This document shows, one piece after another, positions 1 through 5,934 of a DNA stretch of 6,296 nt. Within the stretch, counting starts at the first letter, position 1. Each line of letters begins with the position of its first letter. The DNA is from Desulfobacterales bacterium (GTDB lineage: Bacteria > Desulfobacterota > Desulfobacteria > Desulfobacterales > RPRI01), in contig JAUYEO010000229.1 of assembly GCA_030689795.1 (NCBI GenBank), forward strand, positions 1 through 6,296, read 5' to 3'. The position numbers and the translations under genes are program-made. The notes under the pieces are model-generated. The model was not told the DNA's origin and did no database searches. It was given only the letters and a program-made list of their open reading frames with translations.

Positions 1-843
1 CGACAGGTTCTGAGATATCATCATTACTCGATGAGCACCGAAAAGACCTACTGTGACTGGATAAGCCGTTATATCAAATTTCATCAGTGCAAACGGCATC
101 CTTCTGAAATGGGCAAGAGGGAACAGGTTCTTGACATAAGCATTGACGAGCAGCTTTCACCTGTAAAAGCAAAAAAACATCACCGTCCTCCTATGGTCAT
201 GACCAAAAACGAAGTCAAAAAAGTGCTCGGCAATATCAGTGGTACACATCTGCTCATGGCGAAACTGCTTTACGGGTGTGGGCTCAGGCTCATGGAATGT
301 GTACGCATGAGGATTCAGGATGTAGATCTTGAGAGAAATCTGATTTATGTGAGAGCCGCAAAAGGAAACAAGGATAGAACCGTAAATCTCCCTGCAATTA
401 TTAAGGATGAAATCAGTCATCATATAAGCAGAGTGCGGGAGCTTCATAACAAGGATCTTGCGGAAGGTTTCGGCGAAGTCTATATTCCTGAGGCTCTTTC
501 AAGAAAATACCCGAATGCAAAACTAGAATTCAGATGGCAGTACGTTTTCCCTTCAAAAAAGATATCGGTTGATACGAGAAGCGGGATAGCACGAAGGCAT
601 CATGTTCTGGAATCCGGACTTCAAAAAGCTGTTAAGACGGCTGTCGACAGAGCGGGTCTCACCAAAAGGGTCAGTTGCCATACTTTCCGGCATTCTTTTG
701 CCACCCATCTTCTTGAAAACGGCATCAACATTCGAGTTGTTCAGGAGCTGATGGGGCATTCAGATGTGAAAACGACTGAGATCTATACTCATGTCATGGA
801 AAAAGATATTTCAAAAGCTTTAAGCCCTCTTGATAACCTGTGA
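1..843 (+). CDS. intI: Integron integrase (tyrosine recombinase), 5' end outside window, internal deletion
   Basis: This site-specific recombinase family inserts and excises gene cassettes at attI and attC sites. The frame is open from base 1 and codons 1-10 (RQVLRYHHYS) match the family N-terminus, so the true start lies about 20 codons upstream; ATG at 31 is internal. Numbering from that ATG, the catalytic residues are R86, K111, H217, R220, H243 and Y252. These spacings equal those of IntI1 (R146, K171, H277, R280, H303, Y312), as recalled from memory. The integron-specific insert between the Lys and His-x-x-Arg motifs is present (about 142-191, with SRKYPNA, WQYVFPS and RRHH), which separates it from XerC/D. 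The oddity is in the N-terminal DNA-binding domain. After MGKRE (27-31) the protein jumps to VLDI (33-36), so about 31 residues normally between these blocks are missing in frame. Activity is therefore doubtful and the gene may be a decaying remnant. The C-terminus (SPLDNL) looks native. Family assignment is sure; function is not. Confidence 0.88.
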   Translation, partial: RQVLRYHHYSMSTEKTYCDWISRYIKFHQCKRHPSEMGKREQVLDISIDEQLSPVKAKKHHRPPMVMTKNEVKKVLGNISGTHLLMAKLLYGCGLRLMECVRMRIQDVDLERNLIYVRAAKGNKDRTVNLPAIIKDEISHHISRVRELHNKDLAEGFGEVYIPEALSRKYPNAKLEFRWQYVFPSKKISVDTRSGIARRHHVLESGLQKAVKTAVDRAGLTKRVSCHTFRHSFATHLLENGINIRVVQELMGHSDVKTTEIYTHVMEKDISKALSPLDNL

Positions 844-983
844 TTCTGAATACGAAATGACAAAGGTTGTTAAAATGCTAACCGGGTTAAACAATTAATT
901 TTAGGACAGCCTGGGGTCAAACCTTGAATAGTTATTATAAAAGGTACGCAGGAGACGGGTGATTTCGCCTGTGTATGAAAAAA

Positions 984-1017
984 GGCGGCAAGGTATTAAT
1001 AAAATACCTTGACCGCC
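984..1017 (-). terminator. Rho-independent terminator of tRNA-Ala, possibly bidirectional
   Basis: The hairpin has an outer 5-bp stem (GGCGG 984-988 with CCGCC 1013-1017), one unpaired base at 1012, an inner perfect 9-bp stem (989-997 with 1003-1011) and a 5-base loop (AATAA). On the minus strand the stem is followed directly by six T residues (complement of 978-983), the classic intrinsic terminator form, placed 18 bases past the tRNA 3' end. On the plus strand the tail is a weaker T-rich run (1018-1029), so the hairpin may also stop transcripts coming from intI. Confidence 0.85.
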
Positions 1018-1034
1018 TCTTATGTTTTTGAATT

Positions 1035-1110
1035 TGGTGGAGCTGAGGGGGATCGAACCCCTGGCCTCATGACTGCCAGTCATGCGCTCTCCCAGCTGAG
1101 CTACAGCCCC
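1035..1110 (-). tRNA. tRNA-Ala, anticodon GGC
   Basis: The reverse complement folds into a complete 76-nt cloverleaf. The acceptor stem GGGGCTG pairs with CAGCTCC and contains the G3:U70 wobble that marks alanine tRNAs. The D arm is GCTC...GAGC. The anticodon stem CATGA/TCATG encloses the loop CTGGCAG with anticodon GGC, which reads GCC and GCU codons. The T arm is AGGGG-TTCGATC-CCCCT. The discriminator is A and CCA is encoded in the gene. It stands alone, transcribed divergently from the zinc-ribbon/foldase operon, with a promoter just upstream and a terminator just downstream. Confidence 0.97.
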
Positions 1111-1124
1111 TATTTGTATCCGGC

Positions 1125-1153
1125 CAAGTAACAAAAAGAGCTAAGAGTGTCAA
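1125..1153 (-). promoter_or_regulatory. Sigma70-like promoter of tRNA-Ala
   Basis: On the minus strand a perfect TTGACA -35 box (1153-1148) is followed by a 17-base spacer and a weak -10 box TACTTG (1130-1125). The -10 is preceded by TG one base upstream (extended -10). Transcription would start near 1118, leaving a leader of about 8 bases before the mature tRNA 5' end at 1110. The -35 box is strong evidence; the -10 matches consensus poorly. Confidence 0.5.
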
Positions 1154-1183
1154 CATCAAATTTAACAATTCCAAGTTAACTTG

Positions 1184-1212
1184 TTGACAAAATCCCGGAC
1201 AGAAAATAATAT
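1184..1212 (+). promoter_or_regulatory. Sigma70-like promoter of the zinc-ribbon/PpiD operon
   Basis: A perfect TTGACA -35 box (1184-1189), an optimal 17-base spacer and a TAATAT -10 box (1207-1212) predict transcription starting near 1219. It diverges from the tRNA promoter: the two -35 boxes read outward, separated by 30 bases (1154-1183). The first gene downstream starts at 1488, so the transcript would have a leader of about 270 bases. No better promoter is visible closer to that gene. Confidence 0.6.
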
Positions 1213-1362
1213 CCAATGCTCTGAATCTGAGTAATGCCCGGCAAAAGCTGTTGATATTTTGACGGATATCAGTCATTATTATCCCATTCGGGGATTGGGA
1301 GGAACCCTCGCCTTTAGGCGAAGAGTTCAGTTCGAGTTTTGCCAGAAAAGGGTTCAAGCATT

Positions 1363-1413
1363 CAAGGGGTCAAGGGGTCAGGTGATGGAAGAAATGCTTT
1401 TCACTTGGACCCT
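1363..1413. repeat. Short tandem repeat inside an imperfect inverted repeat
   Basis: CAAGGGGT occurs twice in tandem (1363-1370 and 1371-1378). The right-hand copy continues into GGGGTCAGGTGA (1374-1385), which pairs imperfectly with TCACTTGGACCCT (1401-1413). The layout resembles small intergenic palindromic repeats of the REP type, but only one unit is visible here and no transposase is near. Confidence 0.4.
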
Positions 1414-1433
1414 GGAATCCTCGGCCCCTAAAA

Positions 1434-1453
1434 CTATCGGCCTTAGCCGGTAG
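1434..1453 (+). terminator. Attenuator-like hairpin before the first operon gene
   Basis: CTATCGGC (1434-1441) pairs with GCCGGTAG (1446-1453) as an 8-bp stem with one wobble and a CTTA loop. A moderately T-rich stretch follows (1458-1468). It ends 20 bases before the ribosome binding site of the gene at 1488. It could act as a leaky terminator or attenuator, or simply be an mRNA structure. The T tract is interrupted, so termination would be weak. Confidence 0.3.
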
Positions 1454-1487
1454 GGCGTTTATTCGTTTGAAATAAAAGGTTTTGTTT

Positions 1488-1739
1488 ATGATAAGAAGCG
1501 CAGATACAAGGCGGACGGTCTCAGGCAACAGCCGTAAAAAAGCAGGCGCGGACGCGTTTAAGGAATTCGACGCGTCACAGTTATACTGTCCAAGATGCAA
1601 ACGGGCGGTTCCTGTGAGAAAACGCCTGCTTCTGGTGCTTTCCGAGGGTGATAAATATGAATACCTGTGCACATTCTGCTCCGAATCGGTTGGGACAAAG
1701 ATTGACAGGAAAGCTAAGCCATCAACTATAATTCGATAA
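1488..1739 (+). CDS. Small zinc-ribbon protein, function unknown
   Basis: This 83-residue basic protein has two CxxC knuckles, C34-P-R-C37 and C61-T-F-C64, separated by 23 residues that contain a hydrophobic strand (LLLVL). This is the layout of a zinc ribbon that binds one zinc ion. There is no signal peptide or membrane helix, so it is probably cytoplasmic. The first 25 residues are rich in Arg/Lys/Ser and probably disordered; together with the basic tail this would allow binding to nucleic acid, which is inference only. ATG at 1488 is chosen because AAAAGG (1474-1479) lies 8 bases upstream; TTG at 1482 in the same frame would be only 2 bases from it. It is the first gene of a likely three-gene operon, 55 bases before the foldase gene. 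I do not recognise a named family. Confidence 0.75.
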   Translation: MIRSADTRRTVSGNSRKKAGADAFKEFDASQLYCPRCKRAVPVRKRLLLVLSEGDKYEYLCTFCSESVGTKIDRKAKPSTIIR

Positions 1740-1750
1740 ATTATTAACCG

Positions 1751-1769
1751 CCGTGGACAATTTCCACGG
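1751..1769 (+). other. Intercistronic hairpin between zinc-ribbon and foldase genes
   Basis: CCGTGGA (1751-1757) and TCCACGG (1763-1769) form a perfect 7-bp stem with a 5-base loop. No T run follows (GGGAAAAAGG), so it is not an intrinsic terminator. It ends 12 bases before the AGGGG ribosome binding site and leaves that site free. It may stabilise mRNA or set the relative expression of the two genes. Confidence 0.5.
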
Positions 1770-1794
1770 GGAAAAAGGACTAGGGGATAATAAT

Positions 1795-3693
1795 ATGCTT
1801 GATTTTATGCGGAAACATGCCGGCTCCTGGATGATAAAAGGGCTTTTGGCAATTATTGTTATTGTATTTGTATTCTGGGGAGTCGGAAGCTTCCGTTCAC
1901 GCCAGGCAGACAGGGTTGCTCTTATAAACGGAGAAGTTATTACAGTCCGTGAATATCAGGAGGCTTACAATAGCCTTGTTGAGCAGGTGCGCTCAAAGCT
2001 GGGAAACAATCTTAATGAAGAGACGCTGAAAACTCTTAATTTGAAGAAAAAGGCATTGGATCGTCTGATCGACAGAAGGCTTCTTGTCGGAGAAGCGGAG
2101 AAATTGAAATTCAGGGTAACCGATGAAGAACTGACCAGGACAATAGGAAAGATAAAGGCGTTTCAGGCGGACGGCGTTTTCCGCAAGGAGGCATATGAAA
2201 GAGTTTTGAGCCGTAATCATCTGACACCTGAAGAGTTCGAATCTTCCGTCAGGGAATCTCTCATGATTGAAAGAGTCGGCGCCTTCGTGACGGGCAATGT
2301 TAAAGTATCGGAGAATGAAGCCCTGGAATGGTTCAAGTGGAAAAACAGATCCGTAAATGTTGATTTTGTGCACTTTGATCCTGAAAAATACAGGGATATA
2401 AATCCTTCGCAGGGAGAGATAAAAGCTTTTTTTGACAAGAACAGGGAGAATTATAAAACCGAAGAAAAAGTAAAAATCAATTATCTGTTATTCGATTATA
2501 ACGCTTATGCCGCAAAAGTTAAGGTGGAAGATAAGGATGTGAAAGAATTTTATGAAAACAATATCGATAAATTCAGACGCCCTAAAACAGTTGAAGCAAG
2601 CCATATTCTTTTTAAGATCGACGAGGGCGTGAGCGCGGCGGTGATTGAGAATACGAGGGGAAAGGCGGATAGTGTGTTGAAAATGATAAAAGAGGGACAG
2701 CCTTTCGGAGAGCTTGCGAAAAAATATTCCGATTGCCCCAGCAAGTCGGCAGGCGGGTATCTTGGGGCGTTTGAAAAGAAGGACATGGTCGAACCCTTTG
2801 CCGGCAAGTCTTTTTCTATGAAAGCAGGCGAAATAAGCGAGCCTGTACTGACAAAGTTCGGATGGCATATCATTAAAGTAGAGAAGATAAACGAAGAAAA
2901 AATATTCTCTCTTAAAGATACCGGGAGTGCGATCAGGAAAAAACTTGCCGACGAGAAGGCAAAAAAACTTGCGTACGGCGAAGCTGAAGCCGTTTCTGAT
3001 ACGGCTGTTAAAATGAATGATCTTGCAAAGGCGGCTGAAAAACACGGGCTTAAAATAATAACAACGGATCTTTTTTCAAGAAGAGATGCTCTCCGGGCAA
3101 CCGGTACCGACATTCCTTCCCTGATGACATCCGGGGCTTTCGATCTGTCCGAGAAAGAGATAAGCGAGGTCAAGGATGTCGGCAGCGGTTGCTGTATTAT
3201 AGAAGTCATGGAAAAGATCCTGCCGAAAACGTCCGATCTCAAGGATGTGAACGAAGCGGTAAGAGCGGATCTTGTCAAGGAGAAGCAGGATGAAAAAGCC
3301 GGAAAAGAGGCGGAAACCCTCCTCGCTGTTCTTAACAAGGGGGGGGAGATGCGGAAAGAAAGCGTCCGGTATGGACTTTCTCCGGAAGAAACAGGCTTTT
3401 TCAGGAGAAATGAAAATATGGGAAAAATAGGATATGAGCCGGAGCTTGCAGATGCCGCTTTCAAGCTTTCAAAGGATAAGCCTTTTTCTGAAAAACCGGT
3501 CAAGGGTAAGAAAGGCTATTATCTGCTTAAATTTACAGAAAGAAAGGATCCGGATACTGAGAGCTTTGGGAAAGAAAAGGAAAGCATGATAAAGACTCTG
3601 CTTGAGGAGAAAAAACTGAAAACTTTTGAAGCGTGGCTTGCAGGGGTTAAAAGCAGCAGTCAAATTATAATTGAAAAGGAATTTCAGGAATAA
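1795..3693 (+). CDS. ppiD: PpiD/SurA-type periplasmic peptidyl-prolyl isomerase, membrane-anchored
   Basis: This 632-residue foldase is predicted to help envelope proteins fold by chaperone action and cis-trans isomerisation of X-Pro bonds. A short cytoplasmic N-terminus with RKH is followed by one membrane helix (about 12-31, with AIIVIVFVFWGVGSF) and a periplasmic body, the PpiD topology. Residues about 36-250 form the SurA-N-like chaperone region (VALINGEVIT is the typical first strand). A parvulin domain spans about 265-365, with ASHILFK, FGELAKKYSDCPS, GGYLGAF and GWHIIKVE. A C-terminal helical region and a degenerate parvulin-like segment follow (GYYLLKF at 574-580). The length matches PpiD (about 620). 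ATG 1795 is chosen over upstream GTG 1753 because AGGGG (1782-1786) sits 8 bases before it and MLDFMRKHAG is the usual start; GTG 1753 also lies inside the hairpin at 1751-1769. It is the middle gene of the operon, 37 bases before the next gene. It is PpiD-like by architecture; orthology to E. coli ppiD is not proven. Confidence 0.9.
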   Translation: MLDFMRKHAGSWMIKGLLAIIVIVFVFWGVGSFRSRQADRVALINGEVITVREYQEAYNSLVEQVRSKLGNNLNEETLKTLNLKKKALDRLIDRRLLVGEAEKLKFRVTDEELTRTIGKIKAFQADGVFRKEAYERVLSRNHLTPEEFESSVRESLMIERVGAFVTGNVKVSENEALEWFKWKNRSVNVDFVHFDPEKYRDINPSQGEIKAFFDKNRENYKTEEKVKINYLLFDYNAYAAKVKVEDKDVKEFYENNIDKFRRPKTVEASHILFKIDEGVSAAVIENTRGKADSVLKMIKEGQPFGELAKKYSDCPSKSAGGYLGAFEKKDMVEPFAGKSFSMKAGEISEPVLTKFGWHIIKVEKINEEKIFSLKDTGSAIRKKLADEKAKKLAYGEAEAVSDTAVKMNDLAKAAEKHGLKIITTDLFSRRDALRATGTDIPSLMTSGAFDLSEKEISEVKDVGSGCCIIEVMEKILPKTSDLKDVNEAVRADLVKEKQDEKAGKEAETLLAVLNKGGEMRKESVRYGLSPEETGFFRRNENMGKIGYEPELADAAFKLSKDKPFSEKPVKGKKGYYLLKFTERKDPDTESFGKEKESMIKTLLEEKKLKTFEAWLAGVKSSSQIIIEKEFQE

Positions 3694-3730
3694 GCCGTTG
3701 GAATAAAATTGTGCTGAAAAAGGTGATTTA

Positions 3731-3961
3731 ATGAGTACAAGTGATGAAAAAAAATACGAATATCATGCAAAGAAATGTCCGGAATGCATGACCTATATCC
3801 CGATTGATGCGGAGGTCTGTCCCGGGTGCAAAAGGCGGGTCGGCAAAATCATGGAATCGGGTATGGCCAGGAAGGCAATCGACTGGAAATCGTATATAAT
3901 GTTGATTGTATCCTGGACTGCTCTCGCCGTTTATATCTGGTGGGCATTTTTAAAAGAGTAA
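3731..3961 (+). CDS. Small membrane protein with N-terminal zinc ribbon
   Basis: This 76-residue protein has two CxxC knuckles (C16-P-E-C19 and C30-P-G-C33), typical of the short zinc-ribbon domains often found at the N-terminus of small membrane proteins. A basic linker (KRRVGK) follows, then one hydrophobic helix at about 55-74 (YIMLIVSWTALAVYIWWAF) ending LKE. By the positive-inside rule the zinc ribbon should face the cytoplasm. AGGTGA (3721-3726) lies 4 bases before ATG, a strong ribosome binding site. It is the last gene of the operon, 37 bases after the foldase stop and facing the helicase gene end-to-end. No named family is recognised. A role as a small partner of the membrane-anchored foldase is possible from context only. 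Confidence 0.8.
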   Translation: MSTSDEKKYEYHAKKCPECMTYIPIDAEVCPGCKRRVGKIMESGMARKAIDWKSYIMLIVSWTALAVYIWWAFLKE

Positions 3962-3981
3962 TCCGGTTGCAACAAACTGTT

Positions 3982-5934
3982 TTAAAAACGGTAACTATAC
4001 GAGTCGAGCGAATATTGCCCCAGTATTCCGGTATCTATCGAATCGAGAAAACGGGAAGGGCGTTTGAGAACCATTCCTGTGCTTCTGTCATAAACCTCTT
4101 TCGGATATGTGAAATAGAGGCTCTTTTTTGCCCTTGTTGCCGCGACATACATGAGCCTAAGCTCTTCTTCAAGCTCTTCCGGGTTGTTTATGGAATGTGA
4201 TGAAGGGAATCTCCCGTCGAGCGTCCATATGACAAATACTGTATGCCATTCGAGTCCTTTTGCGGAATGGATGGTTGAAAGAACAAGGTGGTCATTCCCG
4301 CTGGAATTGTCGGACAGCGAACCGTCAATGCTCGTGTTAGGCGGTTCAAGCGCCATATCGGCAAGGAACTCAGTCAGGCTGTTATATCTTTCCATGATTG
4401 ACAAAAGATGCTCAAGATCTTTTTCCCTTTTGGGATAGTCGTCGAACTGTTCCTTCAGAAGCGGCAGATAATAATCAACTACAGCTTCTCCAATGTCCTG
4501 AACAGACATAATGCCGGGGTCTATTTTACTGAAAAGCTCTTTAAGCCGGCTTAAATTTTCGGAAGCGGTTTTTTGTATTTTAGCCGTCAGAAGGCCGGAA
4601 TATCCGGAATTTTCCATTAATATTGCATCAAAGATATTTTTAGCGGTTTGCTGACCTATTTTATCCACAAGAAGAAGTAATCTCTGCCAGCTCAGCCTGT
4701 CTTTATGATTTATAAGAACTTTCAGATGGGCGAGGATATCCTTTATATGCGAGGATTCGACGAATTTAAAGCCCCCGACTTTTTTGAAAGGAATCCTGTT
4801 TCGTGTAAGTTCAATTTCAAGGTCGAATGAATGATATCCTGCCCTGAAAAGAACGGCTATATCATTCAGAGAAACATTGTTCCGGACCAGGTCTCCTATT
4901 TTTTCTACTATAAATCTTGACTGGCTGTTTTCAGTTGACGCGCGGACCAGAAGAGGCTTTGTCCCCCCGGTTCTTCTTGTGAAAAGGATTTTGGAATATT
5001 TTTCCGATGCCCTTTCGATGATGATATTGGTCAGATCGAGTATTGGCTGGTCGCTCCGGTAATTTTCTTCAAGGGCAATGATGCGGGTACCCGGAAATAA
5101 CACTGGAAATTTCATTATGTTTTTGAAATTTGCGCCTCTGAATGCGTAGATACTCTGGGAATCGTCTCCGACCACCATTATGTTCCTGTTCCTGCCTGCG
5201 AGAAGAAATACTGTGTCCGCCTGAATTTTGTTGGTGTCCTGGTATTCGTCGACCATTATGTGTTCGTAAGAGGAAGAAATACTGTCCCGCAAATCCGAAT
5301 GTTCTTCCATCAGTGTTTTGAAATGCACCAGCAAATCATCGTAATCCAGATATGAATGTTCTCGTTTCCGTTTTGCATACGCGTTGTATATCGCCGTAAT
5401 GGTCTCCACCTCTTCAGAGAAATGCGGGTAATCGTCAAAGACAACATCTTCTATTGTCAGCACCTTGTTTACGGCCTTGCTGAAGATATTTGCGAGGGTC
5501 TGCTTTCTGGGGAATGATGCCTGTTTCGGATTATTAAGTTTCTCTTTTCTTATGATACCGATAAGAGCTTCCGAGTCAGCGCGGTCGAGAATGTTAAAAC
5601 CGGAATCAAGCCCCATGCGGCGATGATATCTGCGGAGAATATAATTTGCAAACGAATGAAAAGTGCCTCCGGAAACTCTTTCGCACCGGTTGTCAAGAAG
5701 ACCGGCTGCTCTTTTCAACATTTCCTGGGATGCCTTGCGCGTAAAAGTGAGAAGCAAAATAGATGAAGGGATTGTTCCTTCTTCAACAAGACGCGCAACG
5801 CGGTAAGTCAGGGTTCTTGTTTTTCCGCTGCCTGCTCCGGCTATAACGAGAAGGGGCCCTTTTGTATGTATTACCGCTTCATACTGTGAAGGATTGAGCT
5901 CTTTTTCATATGCGATTTGAAATTTATGCTTCAT
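3982..5934 (-). CDS. UvrD/PcrA/Rep-family ATP-dependent DNA helicase
   Basis: This SF1A 3'-5' DNA helicase (650 residues) probably acts in repair, replication restart or removal of proteins from DNA. All motifs are visible: Q motif LNPSQYEAV (13-21); Walker A GAGSGKT (33-39, K38); Ia LTFTRKAS (62-69); GTFHSF (90-95); Walker B DEYQD (229-233); III GDDSQSIYAFRGA (256-268); IV ENYRS with R293; V STIHSAKGLEW (553-563); VI LMYVAATRA with arginine finger R601. A helix-hairpin-helix-like segment in 2B (KIGQQTAKNIF, about 425-435) fits the family. The protein ends about 20 residues after RPSRFLDSI. It therefore lacks the 70-80-residue tail with a Tudor-like, RNA-polymerase-binding fold found in PcrA and UvrD, and is nearer to Rep in that respect. 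The start ATG (5934) has only a weak purine run (GAAAGA) upstream. The paralogue type (uvrD, pcrA or rep) cannot be set from sequence alone. Confidence 0.93.
   Translation of the reverse strand: MKHKFQIAYEKELNPSQYEAVIHTKGPLLVIAGAGSGKTRTLTYRVARLVEEGTIPSSILLLTFTRKASQEMLKRAAGLLDNRCERVSGGTFHSFANYILRRYHRRMGLDSGFNILDRADSEALIGIIRKEKLNNPKQASFPRKQTLANIFSKAVNKVLTIEDVVFDDYPHFSEEVETITAIYNAYAKRKREHSYLDYDDLLVHFKTLMEEHSDLRDSISSSYEHIMVDEYQDTNKIQADTVFLLAGRNRNIMVVGDDSQSIYAFRGANFKNIMKFPVLFPGTRIIALEENYRSDQPILDLTNIIIERASEKYSKILFTRRTGGTKPLLVRASTENSQSRFIVEKIGDLVRNNVSLNDIAVLFRAGYHSFDLEIELTRNRIPFKKVGGFKFVESSHIKDILAHLKVLINHKDRLSWQRLLLLVDKIGQQTAKNIFDAILMENSGYSGLLTAKIQKTASENLSRLKELFSKIDPGIMSVQDIGEAVVDYYLPLLKEQFDDYPKREKDLEHLLSIMERYNSLTEFLADMALEPPNTSIDGSLSDNSSGNDHLVLSTIHSAKGLEWHTVFVIWTLDGRFPSSHSINNPEELEEELRLMYVAATRAKKSLYFTYPKEVYDRSTGMVLKRPSRFLDSIDTGILGQYSLDSYSYRF

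Larger units (their letters stand above)
1213..1487 (+). other. Long non-coding leader with four possible hairpins
   Basis: These 275 bases hold no convincing gene. An open frame at 1259-1453 starts with TTG, lacks a ribosome binding site and reads through repeats. Possible hairpins read by eye are: 1250-1273 (TGATAT/ATATCA core, 8-base loop); 1302-1328 (TCGCC/GGCGA around TTTA, extended by GAAC/GTTC with small mismatches); 1374-1413 (12 pairs including wobbles, one bulge, 15-base loop); and 1434-1453 (8 bp, loop CTTA). If the promoter at 1184-1212 is used, this is the 5' leader of the operon. Its role is unknown; no riboswitch class was recognised. Confidence 0.45.

Noticed and set aside
3..131. 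Nine-base direct repeat ACAGGTTCT at 3-11 and 123-131, the second copy at the intI deletion junction.
   Set aside because: A slippage deletion would have used copies at the two edges of the missing segment; the copy at 3-11 lies in sequence that is still present, so it is probably chance.
879..892. GTTAAAC (886-892) matches the integron core-site consensus GTTRRRY and overlaps the palindrome TAACC-G-GGTTA.
   Set aside because: No paired RYYYAAC site at a suitable distance and no L-box-like stem, so it cannot be called attC or attI.
901..1357. Two open frames on the minus strand (901-1134 and 1067-1357) overlapping the tRNA gene.
   Set aside because: They contain the conceptual translation of the tRNA itself (AVAQLGER or SSAGRAHDWQS type strings), a well-known artefact.
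1259..1453. Open frame of 64 codons on the plus strand in the leader.
   Set aside because: TTG start without a ribosome binding site, reads through tandem and inverted repeats, and the translation has no protein-like pattern.
2550..3503. Long (317-codon) open frame antisense to the foldase gene.
   Set aside because: Ser/Phe-rich shadow of a purine-rich, Lys/Glu-rich coding strand; the plus-strand gene has clear domains and a ribosome binding site.
3962..3995. Possible terminator between the converging genes (ACTGTT...AACGGT).
   Set aside because: Only about six pairs with a wobble and no T tract of the right form, and it overlaps the helicase C-terminal codons.
3826..4200. Open frame of 124 codons on the plus strand bridging the zinc-ribbon gene and the helicase 3' end.
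   Set aside because: Overlaps two well-supported genes, has no ribosome binding site, and its translation is not protein-like.
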